Positions 18,003-25,127 are shown, counted from the first letter of the stretch. The stretch: DNA of 36,500 nucleotides from Bacteroidales bacterium (GCA_017381865.1 JAFOBJ010000031.1:1-36500); one strand, 5' to 3'. Numbers and translations: made by a program. Notes: generated by a model from the letters alone, not told the origin.

Positions 18003-18085
18003 GAACTAAGAACTTTGACTATTGACTTAGCAACTTAGTAACTTAGTAACTTAGTAACTCAGTAACTCAGTAACTTAGCAACTTT
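17990..18085. repeat. Heptanucleotide and octanucleotide tandem arrays after coaE
   Basis: Units AGAACTA/AGAGCTA (7 bp) begin inside the last coaE codons and pass into at least six units of AACTTAGT/AACTCAGT (8 bp). They occupy the first third of the 266-bp gap between coaE and rarA. Confidence 0.85.
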
Positions 18086-18090
18086 ATTTT

Positions 18091-18173
18091 GGGCGTTCCG
18101 GCAAAGCCGTCGGGCTTTCCGCTATATCTTTGCTCGCTCCGCTCGCAAAGGATGCCGCTCCAATCCCTAACGC
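18091..18173. repeat. Dispersed GGGCGTT...TAACGC hairpin repeat
   Basis: The element starts GGGCGTTCCGG and ends CCCTAACGC. Inside are perfect stems CGGC-AAA-GCCG (18099-18109) and CTTTGC...GCAAAG (18128-18150), plus the word CGGGCTTTCCGC. From memory this matches a repeat family widespread in Bacteroidota intergenic DNA. It is much richer in G+C than its surroundings. Role unknown. Confidence 0.65.
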
Positions 18174-18240
18174 ATTGGCAGCGATTAAAACCAGAAAAAA
18201 TCCCAAAAATCCAGAAATCCGTCAATTCCTGAATTCCGTT

Positions 18241-18264
18241 GAGACGCCACAGGAGTGACGTCTC
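18241..18264. repeat. GAGACG/CGTCTC inverted repeat between convergent coaE and rarA
   Basis: GAGACG (18241-18246) and CGTCTC (18259-18264) form a stem with a 12-base loop, followed by TAC. It belongs to the same family as the hairpins at 21393-21441 and 25080-25099. Being between two converging genes it could help end transcription, but it lacks a clear T-run. Confidence 0.5.
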
Positions 18265-18268
18265 TACA

Positions 18269-19555
18269 TCAATAACCATATTTCTCTTTCCATTTGTTTC
18301 TCAACGAATTTTGCAATTCTCTTTCACGAGGATTGTTTTGAGGCTGATAGAATTTAGTACCAGAAATCTCTTGAGGAAGGAACTCTAATTCCACGAAGTT
18401 ACCTTCATAGTCGTGAGCATATTTATATCCGTCTTTATAACCTAAATCCTTCATCAGCTTCGTTGGAGCGTTACGCAGATGCATTGGTACGCTGAGGTTA
18501 CCAGTCTTGCGCACAACATCCTGCGCCATATTGATAGCCATATAAGAAGCATTGCTCTTTGGCGACGAAGCCAGATAGATGGCGGTCTGCGAAAGAATTA
18601 TCCTGCTCTCCGGAAAACCAATCTTACTGACGGCATCAAAGCAGGTGTTTGCAAGCAGAAGCGCATTAGGATTAGCGTTGCCAATATCTTCAGAAGCCAG
18701 TATGAGCATACGGCGAGCTATGAAGAGTGGGTCTTCGCCAGCCTCTATCATACGAGCGAGGTAATAAACAGCGGCATTAGGGTCAGAACCACGCATAGAC
18801 TTGATAAAAGCAGAGATGATATCATAATGCATCTCCCCTTGCCTGTCATATTTCAACAGATTACTCTGAATATATTGATTTGTAATCTCGTTTGTTATCG
18901 TGATGGTATCATCGTCAGTCTTTGCCTCGCTCATCATACCAACGACCAAATCCATAGCGTTCAAGAGCTTACGGGCATCACCGCCGCTGATACGCATAAG
19001 AGCCTCTTTCTCTTGAATTATTATCTTTTTATTGTAGTCGTTTTCAAGCACAGGAAGTGCGATGCCAATCAATTTTTCCAGATCCTCTTTTTCCAATGAC
19101 TTCAGCACATAGACTTGACATCTGGACAAAAGAGGCGAAATCACTTCAAAACTAGGATTTTCTGTCGTGGCGCCTATTAATATTACGAGACCTTTTTCGA
19201 CGGCATTAAGCAAGGAATCCTGCTGCGACTTGCTAAAACGATGGATTTCATCGATGAAGAGAATCGGAGTGTCGGGAGCCATACGCGCTCTGTCGAACAC
19301 CTCACGCACTTCTTTGACACCGCTACTCACCGCGTTAAGAACATAAAACTGACGTTTCACCTGTTTGGAGATGATTGAAGCCAGTGTCGTCTTGCCCACG
19401 CCTGGAGGTCCCCAGAAAATCATAGAATGAATCCTGCCACTCTCAATGGCACGACGCAGCACAGCATTTTCACCTATAAGATGCTCTTGTCCAATATATT
19501 GATCCAAGGAAGTCGGACGCAGTCTTTCCGCTAATGGTGTCGATTGGTATTTCAT
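18269..19555 (-). CDS. rarA: Replication-associated recombination protein A (RarA/MgsA)
   Basis: 428 residues. The AAA+ motifs are Walker A GPPGVGKT (49-56), Walker B ILFIDEIH (98-105) and GATTENPSFEV (sensor 1 region). The MgsA C-terminal domain includes KSMRGSDPNAAVYYLARM and ASEDIGNANP. RarA is a clamp-loader-like ATPase that acts at stalled replication forks. It is transcribed divergently from the dipeptidase pseudogene through a mirrored promoter. Ends with TGA. Confidence 0.96.
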   Translation of the reverse strand: MKYQSTPLAERLRPTSLDQYIGQEHLIGENAVLRRAIESGRIHSMIFWGPPGVGKTTLASIISKQVKRQFYVLNAVSSGVKEVREVFDRARMAPDTPILFIDEIHRFSKSQQDSLLNAVEKGLVILIGATTENPSFEVISPLLSRCQVYVLKSLEKEDLEKLIGIALPVLENDYNKKIIIQEKEALMRISGGDARKLLNAMDLVVGMMSEAKTDDDTITITNEITNQYIQSNLLKYDRQGEMHYDIISAFIKSMRGSDPNAAVYYLARMIEAGEDPLFIARRMLILASEDIGNANPNALLLANTCFDAVSKIGFPESRIILSQTAIYLASSPKSNASYMAINMAQDVVRKTGNLSVPMHLRNAPTKLMKDLGYKDGYKYAHDYEGNFVELEFLPQEISGTKFYQPQNNPRERELQNSLRNKWKEKYGY

Positions 19556-19569
19556 CGCTTAATTTTTTA

Positions 19570-19607
19570 CAAAGATAAGGAATACCCATAAAAAAATCCT
19601 ATCTTTG
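19570..19607. promoter_or_regulatory. Mirrored divergent -7 elements between rarA and the dipeptidase
   Basis: The minus-strand element TATCTTTG (19570-19577, read as CAAAGATA on plus) and the plus-strand TATCTTTG (19600-19607) face away from each other. They are embedded in an inverted repeat with arms TTACAAAGATAAGGA and TCCTATCTTTGTAA. Both genes would have short leaders (about 8 and 17 bases). No -33 boxes fit well, so the shared arms may replace them or bind a regulator. Confidence 0.65.
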
Positions 19608-19628
19608 TAAAAGAAAAAATTATCATCT

Positions 19629-21335
19629 ATGAAAAAATTCCACACCTTATTATTAATGATGTTTATCATATTATTAAACATCAACTCTCAAGCTTGTACT
19701 AACTTCCTCGTGACCAAAGGCGCATCCGTCGACGGTTCCAACTACATCACCTACGCTGCCGACTCGCACATCAGATACGGCGAGCTCTACTTCACCCCTG
19801 CCGCCGACTGGACTCCAGGCAGCATGCGTGCCATCTACGACCGCGGCACCAACGCCATCAGAGGCTACGTCCCACAGCCAGCACACACTTATCAAGTAGT
19901 AGGTTATATCAACGAAAACCAAGTTGCTCTCGGTGAGACGACATTCGGCGGACGTACAGAACTCATCGACCCTAAAGGTCTCATCGACTACGGCAGTCTC
20001 ATGTTCATGGCTCTCGAACGCAGCACCTCAGCACGCGAGGCGATAAAAATCATGGCAGACCTCGTTGAAGAATACGGCTACGGCAGCGACGGCGAGACAT
20101 TCTCAATATCAGATGCTAACGAAGTTTGGTATATGGAAATCATCGGCAAAGGATATAATCCTATTTATGACAAGAAATCGAACGACACTGTCAACGCCGA
20201 CAAAGGCGCGGTATGGGTAGCGATTCGTATCCCTGACGGCTATGTATCAGGACACGCCAACGCAGCTCGCATCACCACTTTCCCACTCCGCGATGGAAAA
20301 AAATCAATCACCGACAAAGACTGGAAGAAACTTTATAATCAAGATGTTGAAGTAATCTACAAACACGACATCATCGACTTTGCCAGAAGAAAGAACTACT
20401 TCAGCGGTAAGGACGCTGACTTCGACTTCAGCGCCGCCTTCGCCCCTGTCGATTTCGCAGCAGCTCGTATCTGCGACCTCCGCGTATGGATGATGTTCAA
20501 CGACGTTTGCGACGACATGGACCAATATTGGGATTACGCCACTGGCAAGAACTTAGACAACCCAAGAATGCCTCTTTATGTGAAACCTAACAGAAAAATA
20601 TCTTTAGACGATATGATGTATTTCATGCGTAACCACTTCCAAAACACAGAGTTAGATAAGACACAAGGCGCAGGTGCCGAGCCATTCGGTTCTCCTTATC
20701 GCTGGACACCTCTCTATTGGGAATACGAAGGACAAGAATATTTCCACGAAAGAAGCACCGTCACACAACAGACAGGATTCTCTTTCATCGATCAGACAAG
20801 AAACTGACTTCCAAACGAAATAGGCGGCATCATCTGGTTCGGCGTTGATGACACTAACTCAACGGTTTACACTCCGTTCTACTGTTCCATCACTGAGGTG
20901 ACAGAAGAATTCAGACAAGGCAACGGCAATATGATTACATATTCCGACAACTCAGCATTTTGGCTCTTCAACAGAGTGGCACATTTCAAATATCTCTTCT
21001 ACAACAGAGTCATCGGAGACATACAAAAAGTGCAAAAAGAATTAGAGACATCATATCAGGAACAAGTCAAAGCGACAGATGCGAAAGCATTGAGTATGAT
21101 AGAAAACTCCAAAGAAGAGACCATCGCTTTCTTGACTGACTTCTCATCACAAGCAGGACAAAACACCTTCAGACGCTGGAAAGAATTAGATAACTTCTTA
21201 TTGGTTAAATATTTAGACAGTAACATCAAACAAGAAGAAAACGGCAGATTCATCGACAACGGCCACGGCTATCCAGCGAAGCCAAAACAAGCAGGATATC
21301 CAGATTCTTGGAAGAAGAGAATTGTTAATAATTAG
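19629..21335 (+). pseudogene. C69-family dipeptidase interrupted by in-frame TGA
   Basis: One continuous frame of 569 codons broken only by TGA at 20805-20807 (codon 393). The signal peptide ends at NSQA, exposing Cys23 (ACTNFLVTKGASVDGS), the N-terminal nucleophile of C69 peptidases. GETTFGGR, MADLVEEYGYGSDGETFSI and GHANAARITTFPL follow. After the TGA the frame reads LPNEIGGIIWFGVDD and runs to the normal C-terminus at 21335. In relatives I recall, the broken site reads R-S/N-W-L-P, so a Trp TGG became TGA. The protein would otherwise hydrolyse dipeptides in the periplasm. The rest of the gene shows no decay, so the change is recent or a sequencing error. Confidence 0.85.
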
Positions 21336-21362
21336 GAGTTAGGAATCAGGAGTTAGGAGTTT
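21330..21362. repeat. Heptanucleotide array (TTAGGAG) after the dipeptidase
   Basis: About four 7-bp units of the TTAGGAG/TTAGGAA/TCAGGAG type follow the stop codon directly. A partial CTCTCGCA word of the long repeat family comes next at 21364. Confidence 0.7.
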
Positions 21363-21392
21363 TTCTCTCGCATAGACTCCTAGACACCAAGT

Positions 21393-21445
21393 AGAGACGA
21401 TTCATTGTTTCATAAATATAAACACACAATGAAGCGTCTCTTTTT
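21393..21445 (+). terminator. Hairpin with T-run downstream of the dipeptidase
   Basis: The arm AGAGACGATTCATTGT (21393-21408) pairs with ACAATGAAGCGTCTCT (21426-21441) with one mismatch. A run of T follows. It belongs to the GAGACG hairpin family and is placed to end dipeptidase transcription. Confidence 0.6.
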
Positions 21446-21455
21446 AATTAGGAAT

Positions 21456-21521
21456 TTTTCTCTCGCAGAGGCGCAGAGTGACGCAGAGATTTTGTTATTA
21501 CTTTGCGCCTTTGCGAGAGAT
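21456..21521. repeat. Dispersed repeat, CTCTCGCAGAGGCGCAGAG family, copy 2
   Basis: Same direction as copies 1 and 3. The right half is slightly shorter (one TTTGCG unit missing). It is followed by GCAAGTTTA, as is copy 3 at 24961. It forms the left border of the accessory segment. Conceptual peptides such as FSLAEAQSDAEI in this area come from the repeat, not from a gene. Confidence 0.85.
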
Positions 21522-21541
21522 TTTTTTGCAAGTTTACAAGT

Positions 21542-22081
21542 TCACTTTCTATGCTTCTTTCTCAAACTCATCAAACACTTTATCACATCTTTTTTAACAG
21601 TCTTATTTTTTTTAATATTTAAAGGATAACAGACATTCTTCGATGATAATTCTGCACTTTCTCTATTTTCAGGTGACTGGTCATATTCCCATTCCCAATA
21701 ACAATTATCATCCATTAATTGGTTAATACAACCTGTACTTTTAGACATATCTTCGTCTAACAAAGCACTAATAGTCTGCCTTAAAGTTGAAATAAAACCA
21801 CGTTTAATTGCTGATATAGAATCTTTTTGCGTCACATGCCACTTTGCTCGAGCAAGCATATCTTTGCTAATTCCCAAATATAAAGCCCAATATTTTTCTC
21901 CATCAATTACCTGCTTCTGTATTTTGTCAATTTCATCAGATGTTATTGGCAATTTTGAAATAAGACTTTTAGCAATATCTTCCTTAAACCACCAACGATA
22001 AATGCCTGGTTCCTTATTTATGCCACTAGTTTTACTTAACAACTGCTCTCGCAAAACACTAACCTTAATAATATTTTTCAT
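21542..22081 (-). CDS. GIY-YIG nuclease-like protein
   Basis: 179 residues, no signal peptide. PGIYRWWF (GIY at 26-28) and ALYLGIS (YLG at 68-70) match the two halves of the GIY-YIG signature. Arg78 and Trp81-His82 follow at the spacing expected for the catalytic arginine and histidine, then a TLRQTISALL helix. GIY-YIG proteins cut DNA with one metal ion. The insertion between the two halves (about 40 residues) is longer than in UvrC-type domains. Its ATG overlaps the stop of the DUF6884-like gene by four bases (ATGA), so the two are surely co-translated. The function of the pair is not known to me. Confidence 0.7.
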   Translation of the reverse strand: MKNIIKVSVLREQLLSKTSGINKEPGIYRWWFKEDIAKSLISKLPITSDEIDKIQKQVIDGEKYWALYLGISKDMLARAKWHVTQKDSISAIKRGFISTLRQTISALLDEDMSKSTGCINQLMDDNCYWEWEYDQSPENRESAELSSKNVCYPLNIKKNKTVKKDVIKCLMSLRKKHRK

Positions 22082-22518
22082 ATTTCAATTTGTTTATTCA
22101 AATATTGAAGTATATAACCAATTCCCTTGCATTTTGCATAAGGATAAACTACATTTTTAAAATCACTATCTATAAGATATTTATGGTAATTTTTCCCTGC
22201 CAATATGATAAACTCATCATTATTGAAATCAAATTCTGCTTGTTTCATTTGACCCTTGACAATATCACTCCAATTTTTAATATCTTTAACAGACTTTCCG
22301 ACTAATGATTCATTGTAATACATGACTTTTGTCCCTGGATCCAATAAATGATGTTTGGCTGATAATATATAAATCTCATCAACTTTCAATACATCTTTAG
22401 CATATTTCCATGCCTTAACAAACAAAGCACTTGTGTATAGCTCACTTGCTTTAACAGGCATATGTTTACTTGCTTCATCCTTTTTTGATGTACAAGATAT
22501 TAAAGCTATTTTTTTCAT
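22078..22518 (-). CDS. DUF6884-like protein
   Basis: 146-residue soluble protein. Visible motifs are ISCTSKK (Cys9), ASELYTSALF (24-33), ILSAKHHLLDP (51-61) and MYYNESL. This pattern of cysteine plus Lys-rich turn, 'A-x-LY-x-S-x-LF' and 'LSAKHxLL-x-P' is the one I associate with DUF6884 proteins. Some were formerly confused with YaaA, and they may be related to nucleobase- or nucleoside-handling folds. That relation is inference. It is first in a two-gene unit with the GIY-YIG protein and has an inverted repeat 37 bp upstream. Both genes are AT-rich and look accessory. Confidence 0.65.
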   Translation of the reverse strand: MKKIALISCTSKKDEASKHMPVKASELYTSALFVKAWKYAKDVLKVDEIYILSAKHHLLDPGTKVMYYNESLVGKSVKDIKNWSDIVKGQMKQAEFDFNNDEFIILAGKNYHKYLIDSDFKNVVYPYAKCKGIGYILQYLNKQIEI

Positions 22519-22554
22519 ATCAATTACTCAATTATGTCTATAAAAACACTTAAC

Positions 22555-22574
22555 ATATCATTCACATATGATAT
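22555..22574. promoter_or_regulatory. Inverted repeat ATATCAT-N6-ATGATAT, candidate operator
   Basis: Perfect 7-bp arms separated by TCACAT lie between the lipoprotein gene end and the start of the DUF6884/GIY-YIG pair (37 bp upstream of its ATG). The arrangement suits a dimeric repressor site. No canonical TAnnTTTG element is visible nearby. Confidence 0.35.
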
Positions 22575-22595
22575 ATTGTCTTAATTAACTATGTA

Positions 22596-24029
22596 TTATT
22601 TTATAACTGGACGTATACTTAGACCACAATCTTTATATATACCAACAATTTTATTATTTGTGATGCTTCTTCCTTCATAAAAAAAGTATGGTATTTGCCC
22701 ATAAGCTCCCTGATCGTACGCATTAGATGTTATTTCTGATGTCCAATAATAACCATAAATACCTGCATTGTTGCAAATAGCAACATTGTTTGTACTTTTA
22801 TTATAATATCCTGCTGCTGGCAAAAAGATACAACTACCATTTATTTTTGAAGTCACACTATATCCATTAACTCCGTTATGTGTAGTATTTTTAAAAGTAC
22901 AATTTTCTATCAATTCTTCAAATTCATCTTTTTTAGGCATTCTCCAATTTCCGCCCCAGTCAGCTGTAGCTACATCATATTCTAATTTTCCTGAAATATT
23001 GTAAACATTAGGAAATTTATAACTCATATAACTATTATATATTTTTATTTCCCCCCATCTATAATAGTTTCCATATTCTTCTGGCAGACTTGCACCAACA
23101 TTGCTGGCTCCCCATTTTAATCCAGATGGCAAACCGAGATCAACACATTGGTGTTGAGTAAAATCGACTTGCCAAGACAAACTCGTCATATTACCATTAC
23201 CATCAATTTTATAATAAATATTATTTTCTCTTATACCATTATAAAATGTATATTCTCCATCGTATCCATATATACAACTATTCAAAACAACCTTATTGTT
23301 ATTGTTTGGCAATAATGCTATATACGAAATTCCTGTTTTATTCTCTACATTTATCGTAGCATTTACATCTTCGACAATACAAAACTCATATTTACATGTT
23401 TCTGCATTATATTCCAATATATAGTCTGTATTTACTGCATGTCCACTCAACTTATTTACACCGCTTAAATCCAGTAATGCTATCGCCATTCTATTTTTAA
23501 GGGTTCCAACCAATGGCAATTTAACTTCACCATTTTCCATTACAGCTTTAACAGTTGTGCTTGCAATATGTGAATAACCCAAATCTTCGAGTCTACCAGT
23601 TTGTTTTGCAATGCTACCTTCAATTTTGTTACCATTAACCAAACTTACATACGGCTCATCCAATTGCTGTGAGTGTCCGAAATACCAAATATCATACGAC
23701 TCTCCTGCCGTTAAAAGATGTTCGTCAACGTAAGCAATAAATTCTACCGTCGGTTTGTATCCGTCGCAATAGCCTTCCAATTCAATAATTTTAGGCACAT
23801 CGCCTGGTATCGCTAAATAAACACATTCTCTACCGTCGCCCCAGTTTATAACCCCTTCTTCGAAAAGGTCTGTGAAGTCAGAGCGGCTTCCTTTGTTAAT
23901 TGGAATAGAACAGCTAATTCTAACCTTATTAGTTTCGTAATTATTTTCTTCACCTCCGTCTGGTGTTGGCTTGCATTGGGTAAAACCTAATATCATCAAT
24001 GCCATTAAGATTGTAAATATTCTTTTCAT
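22596..24029 (-). CDS. FISUMP-domain lipoprotein
   Basis: 477 residues from the ATG at 24029, which gives MKRIFTILMALMILGF and a lipobox ending at Cys19 (TQC). An in-frame ATG at 24053 would push the signal inward. Residues 20-300 are beta-rich and reminiscent of fimbrillin/BACON-like surface proteins (GVINWGDGRECVYLAIPG, YIALLPNN). The C-terminal 175 residues form a FISUMP/DUF1566-type domain: CVDLGLPSGLKWGASNVGA, GNYYRWGE, WRMPKKDEFEEL, FLPAAGYY, YYWTSE and LSIRPV. Such proteins are surface-exposed in Bacteroidota and may bind carbohydrate or host ligands. It follows the small exported protein by 33 bp. Confidence 0.85.
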   Translation of the reverse strand: MKRIFTILMALMILGFTQCKPTPDGGEENNYETNKVRISCSIPINKGSRSDFTDLFEEGVINWGDGRECVYLAIPGDVPKIIELEGYCDGYKPTVEFIAYVDEHLLTAGESYDIWYFGHSQQLDEPYVSLVNGNKIEGSIAKQTGRLEDLGYSHIASTTVKAVMENGEVKLPLVGTLKNRMAIALLDLSGVNKLSGHAVNTDYILEYNAETCKYEFCIVEDVNATINVENKTGISYIALLPNNNNKVVLNSCIYGYDGEYTFYNGIRENNIYYKIDGNGNMTSLSWQVDFTQHQCVDLGLPSGLKWGASNVGASLPEEYGNYYRWGEIKIYNSYMSYKFPNVYNISGKLEYDVATADWGGNWRMPKKDEFEELIENCTFKNTTHNGVNGYSVTSKINGSCIFLPAAGYYNKSTNNVAICNNAGIYGYYWTSEITSNAYDQGAYGQIPYFFYEGRSITNNKIVGIYKDCGLSIRPVIK

Positions 24030-24062
24030 ATAACTTTTATTTTTACTATGCATTATAATCGT

Positions 24063-24443
24063 TTAATAATTAGTTTTCATTTCCTTTTCTTTTAAAATAA
24101 AATATATCAGTGCTGCAGTCGTTAGAAGCAATATTCCATTTCCTAATGGAACTTCTTCAGAATCTTCTACTCCATCTGGTCTAAATTCAAAATCGCCGAA
24201 AGACAAGCCACTGTTATTATTATTATCATCAAAAATATCAAAACTGAAACCATTGCCATTTTCTTCATCAAAAAGCTCAAATGAAAAACCTTGTCCGTTG
24301 CCAAACGACATATCACTGAAATCAAATCCGATGTTGTTTTCAACTCTAACTTGTTTTTTCTCTATAAAAAACGCATCATTCTGTGCATTCAGTTCGCACA
24401 AAAAACTCAGCATGAAACCTAATACTATTAATTTCACTTTCAT
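24063..24443 (-). CDS. Small exported protein with C-terminal PLGNG-type membrane segment
   Basis: 126 residues. A signal peptide (about 1-20, cleavage near LNA) is followed by an acidic low-complexity body with three degenerate repeats: GFSFELFDEEN, GFSFDIFDDNN and GLSFGDFEF. The end has EVPLGNG, then the hydrophobic ILLLTTAALIYFIL and a charged tail. I have seen similar 'P-x-G-x-G plus hydrophobic helix plus charged tail' ends in other small Bacteroidales exported proteins, which suggests a shared anchoring or sorting signal; that is inference. It heads the run with the FISUMP lipoprotein. Confidence 0.7.
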   Translation of the reverse strand: MKVKLIVLGFMLSFLCELNAQNDAFFIEKKQVRVENNIGFDFSDMSFGNGQGFSFELFDEENGNGFSFDIFDDNNNNSGLSFGDFEFRPDGVEDSEEVPLGNGILLLTTAALIYFILKEKEMKTNY

Positions 24444-24535
24444 TTTTGTGTTAACATACTAAAACATATCCATTTAAATACATTTAAATCTCATCACAAC
24501 TCTTTAACCAATACGTTCTTTATGGAAATAAAAAA

Positions 24536-24768
24536 CGTAGGCGTTAATCTTTTTTCAGCTGATAGGTCCTAGGAAAACCATGGTAAAGAAAAAAGCAACA
24601 GCCTACGCTAAAGCGGTACACGTAATTATACGCATACTTACTGAAGCACAGGGTTTATCCTCTCTTACCGTTAATGAATTTCCTAGGTTCATCAGCGAGA
24701 AAGACAAACACTCATGTGTTTATCGAATTATGTTGCAATGTTAAGAAATAATTTCATTCATGCAACAT
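24536..24768. other. Structured element with nested inverted repeats
   Basis: Three long-range pairings are visible. First, 24536-24556 (CGTAGGCGTT...CTTTTTTC) pairs with 24588-24607 (GAAAAAAG...GCCTACG). Second, GCTGAT plus CCTAGGAAA (24558-24576) pairs with TTTCCTAGG plus ATCAGC (24679-24696). The second pairing uses the loop of the first, so the two would form a pseudoknot or alternative folds. Third, ATGTTGCA (24730-24737) pairs with TGCAACAT (24761-24768). This is far more pairing than surrounding DNA. It does not match tmRNA, RNase P or SRP RNA landmarks. Either strand could be transcribed. Confidence 0.45.
24580..24744 (+). CDS. Possible 54-residue winged-helix-like small protein
   Basis: Open frame from ATG 24580 to TAA 24742-24744, inside the structured element; AGGA lies 7 bp before the ATG. 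The product starts MVKKKATAYAKAVHVIIRIL, continues SLTVNEFPRFI and ends CVYRIMLQC. The order helix, 'L-x-V-x-E-hydrophobic', then 'S-x-VYRIL' recalls the N-terminal winged helix of IclR-type regulators, but truncated before the wing. Start codon and first codons lie in the loop and arm of the first hairpin, so folding could control translation. It could be chance coding in structured DNA or a remnant. Confidence 0.35.
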   Translation: MVKKKATAYAKAVHVIIRILTEAQGLSSLTVNEFPRFISEKDKHSCVYRIMLQC

Positions 24769-24785
24769 TGGAACGATATTTTTTT

Positions 24786-24849
24786 GCTATGAGCTGTGAG
24801 CCTTGAGCCTTGAGCAATTGCTCACTTCTCGTTGCTCGCAGCTCATAGC
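24786..24849. repeat. Long hairpin containing TGAGCCT heptanucleotide units
   Basis: The perfect 11-bp arms GCTATGAGCTG (24786-24796) and CAGCTCATAGC (24839-24849) enclose tandem TGAGCCT units and an inner GAGCAATTGCTC palindrome. The units are the same as those found inside clpB at 12332-12366. Confidence 0.75.
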
Positions 24850-24960
24850 CACACGGCTGTTGCTTACCTGCAAAAGTATATAAATAATGATATGGGAAAA
24901 ATGTCTTTTGTTGTCTTTTAGCCTTCGGCTGTCAACAGTCAACAGACTTTGGGTATGCGG

Positions 24961-25039
24961 TTTTCTCTCGCAGAGGCGCAGAGTGACGCAGAGATTTTTT
25001 TTCTATTTCTTTGCGTTGCTTTGCGCCTTTGCGAGAGAT
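24961..25039. repeat. Dispersed repeat, CTCTCGCAGAGGCGCAGAG family, copy 3
   Basis: Nearly identical to copy 1 (727-803) and copy 2 (21456-21521), in the same direction, and followed like copy 2 by GCAAGTTTA. The 684-bp stretch 24444-25127 thus holds, in order, the structured element with a possible small ORF, the 24786 hairpin, this repeat and the hairpin at 25080. No long gene is visible in it. Confidence 0.85.
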
Positions 25040-25079
25040 TTGTGCAAGTTTACCATTTAAAGTTTGAAATAAAAACAAA

Positions 25080-25099
25080 GGACGCGATTCATCGCGTCC
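25080..25099. repeat. Perfect hairpin GGACGCGA-TTCA-TCGCGTCC
   Basis: Eight perfect pairs close a TTCA tetraloop, followed by CTAC. It is the common GTAGGGACGCGATNNATCGCGTC-type dispersed palindrome, placed just downstream of the DUF456 gene end. It could act as a terminator hairpin, although the T-run is weak. Confidence 0.7.
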
Positions 25100-25127
25100 C
25101 TACTTGTTGTATTGTGATATTGTTGTC

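Noticed and set aside
17990-18085. CRISPR-like array
   Set aside because: Units are only 7-8 bp with no spacers and no cas genes in the window; these are simple tandem repeats.
20805-20807. TGA recoded as Trp in this organism
   Set aside because: rpsP, sbcD, rarA, the esterase, the T9SS-sorted protein, the DUF6884-like gene and the MscS gene all end in TGA at the expected length, and Trp is TGG throughout; the standard code applies.
21405-21629. Open frame encoding FSLAEAQSDAEI-type peptide
   Set aside because: The same peptide appears at 24949-25131; both are conceptual translations of the dispersed CTCTCGCAGAGGCGCAGAG repeat, and this one also runs into the GIY-YIG gene on the opposite strand.
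24530-24770. tmRNA, RNase P RNA or SRP RNA
   Set aside because: No tRNA-like ends, no tag reading frame ending in ALAA, and none of the conserved core words of RNase P or SRP RNA on either strand that I could see.
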